Below, piece after piece: positions 35,016 to 44,239 of a DNA stretch of 64,000 bases. Position 1 is the first letter of the stretch. Every line of letters starts with the position of its first letter. The stretch comes from Agrobacterium genomosp. 13 str. CFBP 6927 (lineage in GTDB: Bacteria; Pseudomonadota; Alphaproteobacteria; Rhizobiales; Rhizobiaceae). The position numbers and the translations under genes are program-made. Under the pieces are notes generated by a model, which saw nothing but the letters and a program-made list of their open reading frames with translations, was not told the DNA's origin and made no database searches. Location of the stretch: NCBI GenBank assembly GCA_900012615.1, contig LT009757.1, positions 1,581,851-1,645,850 of the forward strand, in the 5' to 3' direction.

Positions 35016-35800
35016 TTGCCTTTGAACTCCGGTTTGCGCTTTTCGAGGAAGGCGGCAACGCCTTCGGCATAATCGGCGCTGCGCCCGGCCTCACGCTGCA
35101 GGTCGCGTTCGAGGTCGAGCTGCTGATCCAGCGAATTGGTCGCAGCCGCCTGTATGGCGCGTTTCGTCATGCCAAGCCCTTTCGTTGGGCCTGCGGCGAG
35201 GCGGGTGGCGAGCGCGGATGCCTCCTCCAGCAATCTGTCATCATCTACGGCGCGCCAGATCAGGCCCCAGTCGGCGGCGGTTTCGGCTGCAAGCGGTTCT
35301 GCGGTGAGCGTGAGCGCCTTGGCACGGGCCTCGCCGATCAGACGCGGCAGGCTCCAGGTGCCGCCGGAATCCGGCACGAGGCCGATCTTGGCGAAGGCCT
35401 GGATGAAGCGGGCGGAGCGGGCGGCAAGGGTGATATCGCAGGCAAAGGCGATATTGGCGCCAGCGCCGGCGGCGACGCCGTTCACGGCACAGATGACCGG
35501 CTTTTCCAGGCCGCGGATCAGGCGCAGCAATGGATTATAGAAGGTCTCGATGGTGTGGCCGAGGTCCGGCACGCCCTTCCTAGGGTCACGGTCGCCAAGG
35601 TCCTGGCCGGCGCAAAAACCGCGGCCGGCGCCGGTCAGCAGGACGGCGCGGACATCCGCATCCGCATGGGCGCGCTCGAAACCGGCGCGTAGTGCAAGAT
35701 GCATTTCCTCGTTGAAGGCATTGAGCCTGTCCGGGCGGTTCAGCGTCAGGCTGAGAACGCCATCGGCAAACGCAGACAGAATAGTGTCTGAATCCGACAT
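35012..35800 (-). CDS. paaG: 1,2-epoxyphenylacetyl-CoA isomerase PaaG
   Basis: A 262-residue crotonase-fold enzyme that turns the ring 1,2-epoxide into oxepin-CoA and also isomerises a later unsaturated intermediate. It has GRGFCAGQDLGDRDP (oxyanion hole), NGVAAGAGANIAFACD, and KIGLVPDSGGTWSLPRLIG with the catalytic Asp typical of PaaG. The ATG at 35800 has GGGAGG 4-5 bases upstream. It is the first gene of the leftward paaG-paaI-paaK-tetR operon and is divergent from paaN across a TetR-type operator. Confidence 0.9.
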   Translation of the reverse strand: MSDSDTILSAFADGVLSLTLNRPDRLNAFNEEMHLALRAGFERAHADADVRAVLLTGAGRGFCAGQDLGDRDPRKGVPDLGHTIETFYNPLLRLIRGLEKPVICAVNGVAAGAGANIAFACDITLAARSARFIQAFAKIGLVPDSGGTWSLPRLIGEARAKALTLTAEPLAAETAADWGLIWRAVDDDRLLEEASALATRLAAGPTKGLGMTKRAIQAAATNSLDQQLDLERDLQREAGRSADYAEGVAAFLEKRKPEFKGK

Positions 35801-35852
35801 GTTTCCTCCCTGTCGCCCTTCCCAGCGGCGACCGTAAAAAAGTTCTTGCATA

Positions 35853-35871
35853 AACCGGCCGGTCAGTCAAT
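35853..35871. promoter_or_regulatory. TetR-type operator between paaG and paaN
   Basis: AACCGGCCGGTCAGTCAAT, with palindromic core ACCGGCCGGT at 35854-35863, matches the operator at 24457-24475 in 15 of 19 positions. It sits centrally in the 101-base divergent promoter region. A TTGCAT box lies just left and TATAAA just right, but the spacing of 20 bases is long. Confidence 0.62.
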
Positions 35872-35901
35872 TATAAAACAACAGACTGGGAGGAGTGGGA
35901 C

Positions 35902-37566
35902 ATGACCGGATTATTCGAGCGCCATCATCCGACGCTGCAAGCGGCGACAGATGCTGCGGTCAAGCGCGATTACTGGTCTGCTTATCCGGAAGTTCCAAGC
36001 GGCAAGATCTATGGCGAAACCGCCAAGGATGATGGTCTAGCCTCTTACAAGGCGCGCCTCGCGCAGCCCTTCGATCTGCCCGGACACCCGGCAGACAAAA
36101 GTCCTGTCGGTGTGGAAATCTCTCCTTTCGGCCCGGCGCTCGGCATTACCTATCCCGCCGCATCCCCCGATCTGCTGATTTCGGCGTCTCGCGCCGCCGC
36201 GTCGCAATGGGCATCCGCATCGCCGGAGGTGCGCACCGGCATCTGTCTCGAAATCCTGGCGCGACTGAATGCCAGAAGCTTCGAAATGGCGAATGCCGTC
36301 ATGCACACGACGGGCCAAGCCTTTGCCATGGCCTTTCAGGCCGGTGGCCCGCATGCCCAGGATCGTGGTCTTGAGGCGGTCGCTTATGCCTATGCCGAGA
36401 TGACCCGCACGCCTTTGCAGGCGATCTGGACGAAGCCGCAGGGCAGGGGCGAGCCTATCGTCATGGAAAAACACTGGCGCATTTTTCCGCGCGGTATTTC
36501 ACTGGTCATCGGCTGCAACACGTTTCCCACCTGGAACAGCTATCCCGGCCTTTTCGCCAGCCTTGCCACCGGCAATACGGTCATCGTCAAGCCGCACCCG
36601 GCCGCGATCCTGCCTCTGGCCATCACCGTCGAGATAGCCCGTCAGGTGCTGGTGGAAGAGGGGTTTGCGGCCGACATCGTGCTGCTCGCCGCCGACGCGC
36701 CCGGCGCCGAGATTACGAAGGATCTCGTGCGGCATCCCGCCATCGCTATCGTCGACTATACCGGTTCAAACAGTTTCGGCAGCTGGGTGCGCGAAAACGC
36801 CGGCAGCGCCGATGTCTATACCGAGGAGGCGGGCGTCAATTCCATCGTCATCGGCGCCACCGACAATTTCGCCGGCATGTGCAGCAACATCGCCTTTTCG
36901 CTGTCGCTCTATTCCGGCCAGATGTGCACGGCGCCACAGGATATTTTCGTGCCGCGCGGCGGCATTGAAACGGATGAGGGTCACAAGAGCTTCGATGAGG
37001 TCGCGTCCGGTATTGCCGCTGCCGTAGATGCCCTGCTTGCTGACCCGGCGCGTGCTGCCGGTATCTGCGGAGCGATCGCCAATCCCGACACGCTTGCCCG
37101 CATTGCGGCAGCCCGGTCGGTCGGCCGCGTGTTGCGCGAGTCCATGCCGGTGGAGGGACTTGAGGAGGCGCGCACTGCGACACCTCTGATCCTTGCCGTC
37201 GATGCGGCCGATACGGACGCTTATGGTGAGGAGCGCTTCGGCCCGATTGCCTTCGTCGTTGCTGTCGATAACGTGACCGAGGGAGTCAACCGCGCTGCTG
37301 AACTTGCCGAGCGCAAGGGGGCGATTACGGCCGCACTCTACGAAACAGACGAGGCACGAATTCTCGGCGCAGCCGACCGTTTCGCTGCCGCAGGCGTCAA
37401 TCTTTCGGTCAATCTGACCGGCGGCATTTATGTCAACCAGAGCGCCGCTTTCAGCGATTTCCACGTTACCGGTGCCAACCCTGCGGGCAATGCCAGCCTG
37501 ACGGATGCGGCATTTGTTGCAAACCGGTTCCGCGTGGTGATGTGGCGCCGCCCTGTGGCGGCGTGA
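35902..37566 (+). CDS. paaN: PaaN, aldehyde dehydrogenase-like phenylacetate degradation protein
   Basis: A 554-residue protein of the PaaN family, which is related to aldehyde dehydrogenases but distinct from PaaZ. It shows the nucleotide-site region VIGCNTFPTWNSYPG, TGNTVIVKPHPAA, TEEAGVNSIVIG and the catalytic-Cys region SLYSGQMCTAPQDIF. Its exact reaction is not settled; it may oxidise an aldehyde of the pathway. A GGAGGAG site precedes the ATG. It is the first gene of a rightward operon that continues into the Liv-type transporter. Confidence 0.87.
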   Translation: MTGLFERHHPTLQAATDAAVKRDYWSAYPEVPSGKIYGETAKDDGLASYKARLAQPFDLPGHPADKSPVGVEISPFGPALGITYPAASPDLLISASRAAASQWASASPEVRTGICLEILARLNARSFEMANAVMHTTGQAFAMAFQAGGPHAQDRGLEAVAYAYAEMTRTPLQAIWTKPQGRGEPIVMEKHWRIFPRGISLVIGCNTFPTWNSYPGLFASLATGNTVIVKPHPAAILPLAITVEIARQVLVEEGFAADIVLLAADAPGAEITKDLVRHPAIAIVDYTGSNSFGSWVRENAGSADVYTEEAGVNSIVIGATDNFAGMCSNIAFSLSLYSGQMCTAPQDIFVPRGGIETDEGHKSFDEVASGIAAAVDALLADPARAAGICGAIANPDTLARIAAARSVGRVLRESMPVEGLEEARTATPLILAVDAADTDAYGEERFGPIAFVVAVDNVTEGVNRAAELAERKGAITAALYETDEARILGAADRFAAAGVNLSVNLTGGIYVNQSAAFSDFHVTGANPAGNASLTDAAFVANRFRVVMWRRPVAA

Positions 37567-37611
37567 GAGGAATTTCGACTTAAACTTTTTTCTTTGGGAG
37601 GAGAAATCAAC

Positions 37612-38760
37612 ATGAAATTTTTGACGACGACTGCGCTCGCAGCTTCGCTGGCCTTTGCCCTCGGCTTTGCCGCGCCCGCTTTGGCCGACATCAAGATCGG
37701 CGCCACGGTTTCCGAAACCGGCCCCGCATCGTTTTTGGGCGACCCGGAAGCCAAGACGCTGAAGATGCTCGTGCAGGAGATCAATGCGGCAGGTGGCGTC
37801 AATGGCGAGAAGCTGCAGCTTGTCATCTATGATGATGGCGGCGACCCGAACAAGGCCCGCACCTTTGCGACCCGCCTCGTCGAGGATGATGAAGTCGTTG
37901 CGGTCATCGGTGGCACCACGACCGGCACATCCATGGCCGTCATCCCGGTCCTTTCTGATGCCGAAGTGCCGTTCATCTCGCTTGCCGGTGCAATCGAGAT
38001 CATCGATCCGGTCAAGCCCTTCGTCTTCAAGACGCCGCATACGGATCGCATGGCCTGCGCCAAGATTTTCGAGGACATGAAGAAGGCCGGCATCGCCAAG
38101 ATCGGCCTGATCTCCGGCTCGGACGGTTTCGGCGCTTCCATGCGCAAGCAGTGCCTGGCGATCATCGGCGAATATGGCATCGAGGTTCTGGCTGACGAGA
38201 CCTATGGCCCGACCGATGCCGACATGACGCCGCAGCTGACCAACATCAAGGGCAAGGACGGCATTCAGGCGGTGCTCAACCCGGGCTTCGGCCAGGGCCC
38301 GGCGATCGTCACGCGCAACTATGCGCAGCTTGCCGTCGGCCTGCCGCTCTACCAGTCGCACGGCGTCGCCTCGGACGGCTTTATCGAGCTTGCCGGTGCG
38401 CAGGCTGCGGAAGGTGTGCGCCTGCCGGGCACGGCGCTGCTCGTCGCCGGGCTGCTTCCGGAAAGCGACCCGCAGCGCGCCGTGGTCGTCGCCTACAAGC
38501 AAGCCTATGAGAAGGCGACCGGAAAGCCGGTCTCGACCTTCGGTGGTTATGCTCATGACGCCCTGCGCATTCTCGTTGATGCGATCAAGCGGGCTGGTAG
38601 CGCCGAACCATCGGCAATCCGTGATGCCATTGAAGGCACATCGGGTCTTGTCGGAACGACCGGTACGGTGACGATGTCGGCAACGGATCACCTTGGCCTC
38701 GATCTCTCAGCCTTTCGCATGCTGAAGATCGAAAACGGCGGTTGGAAAATCGTCGAATAA
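37612..38760 (+). CDS. Liv-type ABC transporter substrate-binding protein
   Basis: A 382-residue exported protein with a 25-residue signal peptide ending near PALA. The mature protein is a branched-chain amino acid-type binding protein (type I fold, LivJ/LivK): ADIKIGATVSETGPASFLGD at the start, VAVIGGTTTGTSMAVIPVL, and FGGYAHDALRILVDAIKRAG near the end. GGGAGGAG precedes the ATG. It lies between paaN and four other transporter genes. Members of this family also bind aromatic acids, so phenylacetate or a related aromatic acid is a reasonable candidate ligand here. Confidence 0.88.
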   Translation: MKFLTTTALAASLAFALGFAAPALADIKIGATVSETGPASFLGDPEAKTLKMLVQEINAAGGVNGEKLQLVIYDDGGDPNKARTFATRLVEDDEVVAVIGGTTTGTSMAVIPVLSDAEVPFISLAGAIEIIDPVKPFVFKTPHTDRMACAKIFEDMKKAGIAKIGLISGSDGFGASMRKQCLAIIGEYGIEVLADETYGPTDADMTPQLTNIKGKDGIQAVLNPGFGQGPAIVTRNYAQLAVGLPLYQSHGVASDGFIELAGAQAAEGVRLPGTALLVAGLLPESDPQRAVVVAYKQAYEKATGKPVSTFGGYAHDALRILVDAIKRAGSAEPSAIRDAIEGTSGLVGTTGTVTMSATDHLGLDLSAFRMLKIENGGWKIVE

Positions 38761-38770
38761 CCGGACCGTG

Positions 38771-38805
38771 CCGCCGGTCTGCGCCATCAAGGCGCTGACC
38801 GGCGG
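38771..38805 (+). terminator. Intercistronic stem-loop between Liv-type binding protein and permease genes
   Basis: CCGCCGGTC at 38771-38779 pairs with GACCGGCGG at 38797-38805, and inside it GCGCC pairs with GGCGC around the loop ATCAA, with one T-T mismatch between. It has no T-tract and lies in the gap before the permease, as with the other binding-protein genes in the window. Confidence 0.62.
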
Positions 38806-38832
38806 GAACCGTCGCGCCAAGCGGAGGCCCCC

Positions 38833-39705
38833 ATGCCCGAATTGCTGCAATTCCTTCTGTCCGGGATAACGGTCGGCGCCGTTTATGCGCTGGTCGCCCT
38901 CGGTTTCACGATTATCTACAACGCCTCCGACGTTGTGAACTTCGCCCAGGGCGAGTTCGTCATGCTGGGCGGCATGATCACGTTCTTCGCGCATGCCGCA
39001 GGCGTGCCGCTGCCGCTGGCTGCGCTCATCGCCATCGTGACGACGGCGGCGATCGGCGTTGCGCTCAACAAGCTGGCAATCGAGCCCGCGCGCGGCGCGC
39101 CGGTCGTTTCGCTGATCATCATCACCATCGGCGCTTCGATTTTTATCAGAGGCGCCACGCAGCTCGTCTTCGACAAGCAGCTTCACCGTTTCCCGGCCTT
39201 TTCCGGCGACCAGCCGATTGCCATCGGCGGCGCGACCATCCTGCCGCAGAGCCTCTGGGTCATTGCCGGTGCGCTGGCCGTCTTCTTCTGTCTCTGGCTG
39301 TTCTTCACCCGCACGCTGATCGGCCGTGCGGTGCTGGCAACCGCCAATAACCGCGTCGCCGCGCAGCTTGTCGGCATCAACACCAATTATGTGATGACGC
39401 TCTCTTTCGCCATGTCCGCCGCCATCGGGGCACTGGCCGGCGTGCTGGTGACGCCGATTACGCTGACGGGCTATGATGTCGGCCTTGCGCTGGCGCTGAA
39501 AGGTTTTGCCGCAGCCATGCTGGGCGGCATGGGCAACCCGAAGGGCGCGCTGGTCGGTGGCCTGCTGCTCGGTATTCTGGAAGCAATGACGGCCGGTTAC
39601 ATCAGCTCGCAATATAAGGATGCGGCTGCGTTCATCATCATCCTCGCTGTGCTTTTCGCCATGCCACAGGGGCTGTTTGGCCACAAGTCGACGGATCGGG
39701 TGTGA
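38833..39705 (+). CDS. livH: Liv-type ABC transporter permease (LivH)
   Basis: A 290-residue inner-membrane permease with about eight hydrophobic segments. Family features are GAVYALVALGFTIIYNASDVVNFAQGEFVMLGG (residues about 15-48, conserved in LivH) and GGMGNPKGALVGGLLLGILE near the C-terminus, with the ATPase contact loop between. It follows the hairpin after the binding-protein gene and is two bases from the next permease gene. Confidence 0.9.
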   Translation: MPELLQFLLSGITVGAVYALVALGFTIIYNASDVVNFAQGEFVMLGGMITFFAHAAGVPLPLAALIAIVTTAAIGVALNKLAIEPARGAPVVSLIIITIGASIFIRGATQLVFDKQLHRFPAFSGDQPIAIGGATILPQSLWVIAGALAVFFCLWLFFTRTLIGRAVLATANNRVAAQLVGINTNYVMTLSFAMSAAIGALAGVLVTPITLTGYDVGLALALKGFAAAMLGGMGNPKGALVGGLLLGILEAMTAGYISSQYKDAAAFIIILAVLFAMPQGLFGHKSTDRV

Positions 39706-39707
39706 CA

Positions 39708-40664
39708 ATGCGGTTATCGAACAAGGCAACCACGCTTCTCATCCTCGCAGCAGTCATCGCGATTGCGCCGGTCTTTTTTCCGTCCTCCTATTATTTCCGT
39801 GTCGGCTCGCTGATTTTCGTCAACGGCCTTGCGGTGACGGGCCTCGTTATCCTCATCGGTTATGCCGGTCAGATCAGCCTCGGCCATGCGGGCTTTGCCG
39901 GCATAGGTGCCTATGCCTGCGCGCTTGCGCCTGTCCATCTTGGCCTGCACCCGGTGCTTGCCGCCATCCTCGGCGCGCTTGTTTCTGCGGTCATCGCCTA
40001 TCTTGTCGGGCGGCCGATCCTGCGCCTCAAGGGATATTATCTTGCCGTCGCCAGTCTCGGCTTTGGCATCCTTGTCTCGATGGTGCTTTCGAACGAGGCC
40101 AAATTGACCGGCGGGCCTGACGGCATGCCGGTGCCGGAACTGGGGCTGCGCGCCGTGCTGAAGGCGATCGGCATCGACCTGTCCAACACCGAGTTCTGGT
40201 ATGCCTTTTCCGGCGTCGTGCTGGTGATCGGCGCCTGGCTGGCGCTCAATCTTTACCACAGCCCGACCGGCCGGGCGCTGCGGGCATTACATGGCTCGGA
40301 AGTCGCCGCCCGCACGGTTGGCGTCGATGTTGCGCATCATAAGCTGGTCGCCTTCGTCATCTCGGCGGTCTATGCCTCGGTTTCCGGCTCGCTGCTGGCG
40401 CTGCAGAACAAGTTCATCACGCCTGACGTCGCGGGTTTCATGCATTCCATCGAAATGGTGACCATGACGGTGCTCGGCGGTGCCGGTTCGGTGCCGGGCG
40501 CCATTCTGGGTGCTGCGATCCTTACCACGCTGCCGCAGGTGCTGACGATCTTTCAGGAATATGAACAGCTCATGCTCGGCCTCGTGATGATGCTGGTGAT
40601 GATCTTCATGCGCGAGGGCCTGCTGCCGTCCATCGCGCGCCGTCTCAGAGGGAGGGGAGAATGA
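39708..40664 (+). CDS. livM: Liv-type ABC transporter permease (LivM)
   Basis: A 318-residue second permease. It has the LivM-type stretch LIGYAGQISLGHAGFAGIGAY near residue 50 and GGAGSVPGAILGAAILTTLP near 270. About eight to nine hydrophobic segments are present. The ATG at 39708 follows the livH stop by 2 bases; a GTG six bases earlier is possible. It overlaps the next ATPase gene by 4 bases. Confidence 0.9.
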   Translation: MRLSNKATTLLILAAVIAIAPVFFPSSYYFRVGSLIFVNGLAVTGLVILIGYAGQISLGHAGFAGIGAYACALAPVHLGLHPVLAAILGALVSAVIAYLVGRPILRLKGYYLAVASLGFGILVSMVLSNEAKLTGGPDGMPVPELGLRAVLKAIGIDLSNTEFWYAFSGVVLVIGAWLALNLYHSPTGRALRALHGSEVAARTVGVDVAHHKLVAFVISAVYASVSGSLLALQNKFITPDVAGFMHSIEMVTMTVLGGAGSVPGAILGAAILTTLPQVLTIFQEYEQLMLGLVMMLVMIFMREGLLPSIARRLRGRGE

Positions 40665-41446
40665 GCCTGCTTCAGATAGAGGGTCTCGGCATCGATTTCG
40701 GCGGATTGCGCGCCGTCCAGGATGTCGGCTTTTCCCTGAAACCCGGTGAGATCGTCTCCGTCATCGGCCCGAACGGTGCTGGCAAGACGACCCTCTTCAA
40801 CATGATCTCCGGCGTCTATGCCCCGACGCGCGGCCGTGTCCTGCTGGATGGTGAGGACGTCACCCGCATGTCGCCGCACCTGCTCGCCCGCCGCGGCCTG
40901 TCGCGGACCTTTCAGAATTTGCAGATATTCCAGTCGATGAGCGTGCTCGAAAACGCCATTGTCGGCCATCATCTGCATGAGCGCGGTTCGGTCTTCGCCG
41001 ATCTCTTCTCGCTGCCTGCCACGCGTCGCCGCAGCCGGGCGTCGGAGGAAAGTGCGCGGGCCCTGCTAGACCGGGTAGGTCTCGGCCGGGCCGCCGAACA
41101 GGAGGCTGGCTCGCTCTCCTATGGCGCGTTGAAGCGTTTGGAGATCGCCCGCGCGCTGGCGCTGAAACCCCGCGCGCTGCTGCTCGATGAACCGGCCGCA
41201 GGTTGTAACGCCGTCGAGACGGAGGAGATCGATCACCTTATCGCGCAGGTCGCGGCCGAGGGCGTGTCGATCCTGCTGGTGGAGCACGACATGAAGATGG
41301 TCATGCGCATTTCCAACCACATCGTCGTGCTCGACCATGGCGAAAAGATCGCCGAAGGCGAACCGGCGGCGATTTCGCGCGACCCGCGTGTCATCGAAGC
41401 CTATCTCGGCACCCAGGCAGCGGAGGTCCAGAATGCTGACGGTTGA
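40661..41446 (+). CDS. livG: Liv-type ABC transporter ATPase (LivG)
   Basis: A 261-residue ATPase with Walker A GPNGAGKTT, a signature region LSYGALKRLEIARAL (degenerate in the usual LivG way) and Walker B ALLLDEPAAG. The C-terminal helix extension is typical of LivG. It overlaps livM by 4 bases and the start of livF by 14 bases. Confidence 0.9.
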   Translation: MSLLQIEGLGIDFGGLRAVQDVGFSLKPGEIVSVIGPNGAGKTTLFNMISGVYAPTRGRVLLDGEDVTRMSPHLLARRGLSRTFQNLQIFQSMSVLENAIVGHHLHERGSVFADLFSLPATRRRSRASEESARALLDRVGLGRAAEQEAGSLSYGALKRLEIARALALKPRALLLDEPAAGCNAVETEEIDHLIAQVAAEGVSILLVEHDMKMVMRISNHIVVLDHGEKIAEGEPAAISRDPRVIEAYLGTQAAEVQNADG

Positions 41447-42134
41447 GGGGCTGCGTTCCCGTTATGGTCGCATCGAGGTGTTACACGGTATCGATCTCGA
41501 CGTTGCTTCCGGGGAGATCGTTACCGTGGTCGGCGCTAATGGCGCCGGCAAGACGACGCTTTTGAAGTGCCTCTCCGGCATCCAGCCGGTCTCGGCAGGC
41601 TCGATACTGTTTCGCGGTGAAGCACTGACAACCGTTCCGGCGCATACCCGTGTGAAACGCGGTCTCGCCCAATCGCCGGAAGGCCGCCAGATTTTCACCA
41701 ACCTCACGGTGGAGGAAAATCTTCGGCTTGGCGCCTATCTCTTCGCCGACGACAAGGTGGAGCGCGACATGCAGGATGCCTTTGCGATGTTTCCGATCCT
41801 CAAGGAGAAGCGGAACCTTGCGGCGGGCGGCCTTTCCGGTGGCCAGCAGCAGATGCTGGCGATCGCCCGGGCGCTGATGGCACGCCCCTCCTGTCTGCTT
41901 CTGGACGAACCGAGCATGGGCCTTGCGCCCATCCTCGTCGCGCAGATCTTCGACGTGGTGAAGAGCATGAAGGCGCTCGGCGTCACCGTGCTTCTTGTCG
42001 AGCAGAACGCCTTTGGCGCGCTCTCCGTCGCCGATCGCGGTTATGTCATGGAGACCGGGCGTATAACCATGTCCGGCCCTGCCGCAGACCTGATTGCGGA
42101 CGAACGCATCCGCGCTGCTTACCTGGGAATATGA
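41433..42134 (+). CDS. livF: Liv-type ABC transporter ATPase (LivF)
   Basis: A 233-residue ATPase with Walker A GANGAGKTT, signature LSGGQQQMLAIARAL and Walker B CLLLDEPSMGLAP. The ATG at 41433 has GGAGG 6 bases upstream and lies inside the end of livG. With livG it forms the heterodimeric ATPase pair of the transporter. It is 4 bases before the hydratase/dehydrogenase gene, so transporter and catabolic genes share an mRNA. Confidence 0.9.
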   Translation: MLTVEGLRSRYGRIEVLHGIDLDVASGEIVTVVGANGAGKTTLLKCLSGIQPVSAGSILFRGEALTTVPAHTRVKRGLAQSPEGRQIFTNLTVEENLRLGAYLFADDKVERDMQDAFAMFPILKEKRNLAAGGLSGGQQQMLAIARALMARPSCLLLDEPSMGLAPILVAQIFDVVKSMKALGVTVLLVEQNAFGALSVADRGYVMETGRITMSGPAADLIADERIRAAYLGI

Positions 42135-42138
42135 GACA

Positions 42139-44184
42139 ATGACCGTTACCATCGCCCGCGAAGACGCCATTGCAATCGTCACAGTCGACAATCCGCCCGT
42201 CAATGCGCTGTCGCAGGCGCTTCGCCAGGCGCTCGTCGACACGGTGGCGGAGCTGGACGCGGATGCGGGAGTGAAGGCCGTCGTGTTGCTCTGCGCCGGC
42301 CGCACTTTCATCGCCGGCGCCGATGTCAGCGAGTTCGGCAAACCGCCGTTGCCGCCGCATCTGCCGGATGTGGTGGCGAGTATCGAAAACGCGAAAAAGC
42401 CCTGGGTCGCGGGCATTCACGGCAGCGCGCTTGGCGGCGGTCTCGAAGTGGCGCTCGGCTGCGCCTATCGGGTGGCGCTTTCCACCGCCAGTCTCGGTCT
42501 GCCGGAGGTCAAGCTTGGCATCATCCCCGGCGCGGGCGGTACGGTGCGTCTGCCGCGCCTGATCGGTGCTGCTGCCGCTGTCGATCTGGTGACAAGCGGC
42601 AACCCGGTCGGGGCGAAGAAGGCAAAAGACCTGGGCCTCATCGATGCCGTGATCGACGGCGAGCTTCGTGCAGGTGCAATTGCGTTTGCGAAACGTGTCG
42701 CTGGAGACCCCCTTCCGCAGCCTATCTCCAGCCGTGCCGTGCCGGCCGTCGAAACCGGCTTTTGGGAAAACGCTGAAAAAGCCGTGGCCGCCAAAGCCAG
42801 ACGCGAGGTTGCCCCACTGCGCGCACTCGCCTCCATCCGCAAGGCGAGCGAGGCCGAATTCGCCGACGCCATGGCCTTCGAGCGGGAGACTTTCCTGGAA
42901 CTGCGCGGTTCTCCCCAGGCAGTCGCACTGCGCCACGTCTTTTTCGCCGAGCGGGCTGCGCCACGTCCGCCTGAACTATCCGGCATTACGCCGCATGATA
43001 TTGGCACCGCAGCCGTCATCGGCGGTGGCACCATGGGCGCTGGTATTGCCGCAGCGTTGCTTGACGCGGGCCTGCCCGTCACCCTCATCGAGCGCGATAC
43101 GGCGGCGGTCGAGCGCGGGCTTGCAAATATCCGTGCTATTTTTGAAGGCGCGGTGAAACGCGGCCGTATCACACAGGACGTTGCGGACCAGCGCATCGCC
43201 GGTGTCACCGGCAGCGATGATTATGGCCCGCTTGCCGATACCGACCTCGTTATCGAGGCCGTATTCGAGGACCTTGCCGTCAAGCGCGCTGTCTTTGAAA
43301 AACTCTCCGATGTCTGCCGGCCGGATGCGGTGCTGGCGACAAACACCTCCTATCTCGATCCCATCGCGATCAGCGAAGGCGTAAGCCACCCCGAACGTTT
43401 CCTCGGCCTGCATTTTTTCAGCCCGGCCCACGTCATGAAGCTGCTGGAGATCGTGCCGACGGCGGCAACCGCGCCGGAGGTTCTGGCCACCGGTTTCGCG
43501 CTCGCCCGCCTGCTCGGCAAGATCCCGGTTCGCGCCGGCATTTGCGATGGCTTCATCGGCAACCGCATTCTGAAGGTGACGCGTGCGCAGGCCGAACGGT
43601 TGCTGCTTTCCGGCGCAACGCCTTCGGCGGTCGATGCCGCCATGCGTGCCTTCGGCCTGCACATGGGGCCTTTCGAGGCGCAGGATCTCGGCGGTCTCGA
43701 CATCGCCGCCTTCCAGCGCAAGGCCGCGCGCGAGCGGGGTGAAACGCCTTTCGCGCCCGTGGCGGACCGGCTCTGCGCCATTGAGCGCTTTGGCCAGAAA
43801 TCCGGCGGTGGCTGGTACGATTACCAGCCGGGCGATCGCGCAGTAAAACCGTCGGAAATCGTGGCTGCGATCATTGCCGAGGAGGCAGCCGGTCAGGTGC
43901 AGCGGGTTTGGGACGACGCGTCGATTGCCGATGCGATCATTCTGCCGATGGTCAACGAGGCGATGCGTATTCTGGAGGAGCATATCGCCCTGCGCTCCGC
44001 CGACATCGATCTCGTCAAGATCCACGGCTATGGCTTTCCGCGATGGCGCGGCGGGCCGATGCACTATGCCGTGGAGCGCGGTCTTGGCGAGGTCGTGGCC
44101 GTCCTCGACCGCCTGTCAGCCGAGGGCCTTGCGGAGCCCCCAAGCAATGGCCTGCGCCGAGCCGCCGCCCAGTCAGCGATCTAG
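42139..44184 (+). CDS. Fused enoyl-CoA hydratase / 3-hydroxyacyl-CoA dehydrogenase
   Basis: A 681-residue multifunctional protein. The crotonase domain (about 1-190) has LCAGRTFIAGADVSEF and GLPEVKLGIIPGAGGTVRLP with the catalytic Glu. The dehydrogenase NAD domain (about 285-460) has AAVIGGGTMGAGIAAALL and NTSYLDPIAI, and the C-terminal domains (about 465-680) start at GFIGNRILKV. Size and order match FadJ/FadB-type proteins. In this cluster it can supply the reactions of PaaF (hydratase) and PaaH (dehydrogenase), for which no separate genes appear here. It lacks a separate thiolase, which PaaJ would provide. Confidence 0.88.
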   Translation: MTVTIAREDAIAIVTVDNPPVNALSQALRQALVDTVAELDADAGVKAVVLLCAGRTFIAGADVSEFGKPPLPPHLPDVVASIENAKKPWVAGIHGSALGGGLEVALGCAYRVALSTASLGLPEVKLGIIPGAGGTVRLPRLIGAAAAVDLVTSGNPVGAKKAKDLGLIDAVIDGELRAGAIAFAKRVAGDPLPQPISSRAVPAVETGFWENAEKAVAAKARREVAPLRALASIRKASEAEFADAMAFERETFLELRGSPQAVALRHVFFAERAAPRPPELSGITPHDIGTAAVIGGGTMGAGIAAALLDAGLPVTLIERDTAAVERGLANIRAIFEGAVKRGRITQDVADQRIAGVTGSDDYGPLADTDLVIEAVFEDLAVKRAVFEKLSDVCRPDAVLATNTSYLDPIAISEGVSHPERFLGLHFFSPAHVMKLLEIVPTAATAPEVLATGFALARLLGKIPVRAGICDGFIGNRILKVTRAQAERLLLSGATPSAVDAAMRAFGLHMGPFEAQDLGGLDIAAFQRKAARERGETPFAPVADRLCAIERFGQKSGGGWYDYQPGDRAVKPSEIVAAIIAEEAAGQVQRVWDDASIADAIILPMVNEAMRILEEHIALRSADIDLVKIHGYGFPRWRGGPMHYAVERGLGEVVAVLDRLSAEGLAEPPSNGLRRAAAQSAI

Positions 44185-44239
44185 AGCCTGAACGTCTGCC
44201 ACGGCAGGCAATGCGCCGGGCATTTGGACGCGCTTGCGT

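Noticed and set aside
36766-38691. A 641-codon open frame on the minus strand opposite paaN and the Liv-type binding protein
   Set aside because: Antisense shadow; the plus-strand genes have clear motifs, signal peptide and ribosome sites.
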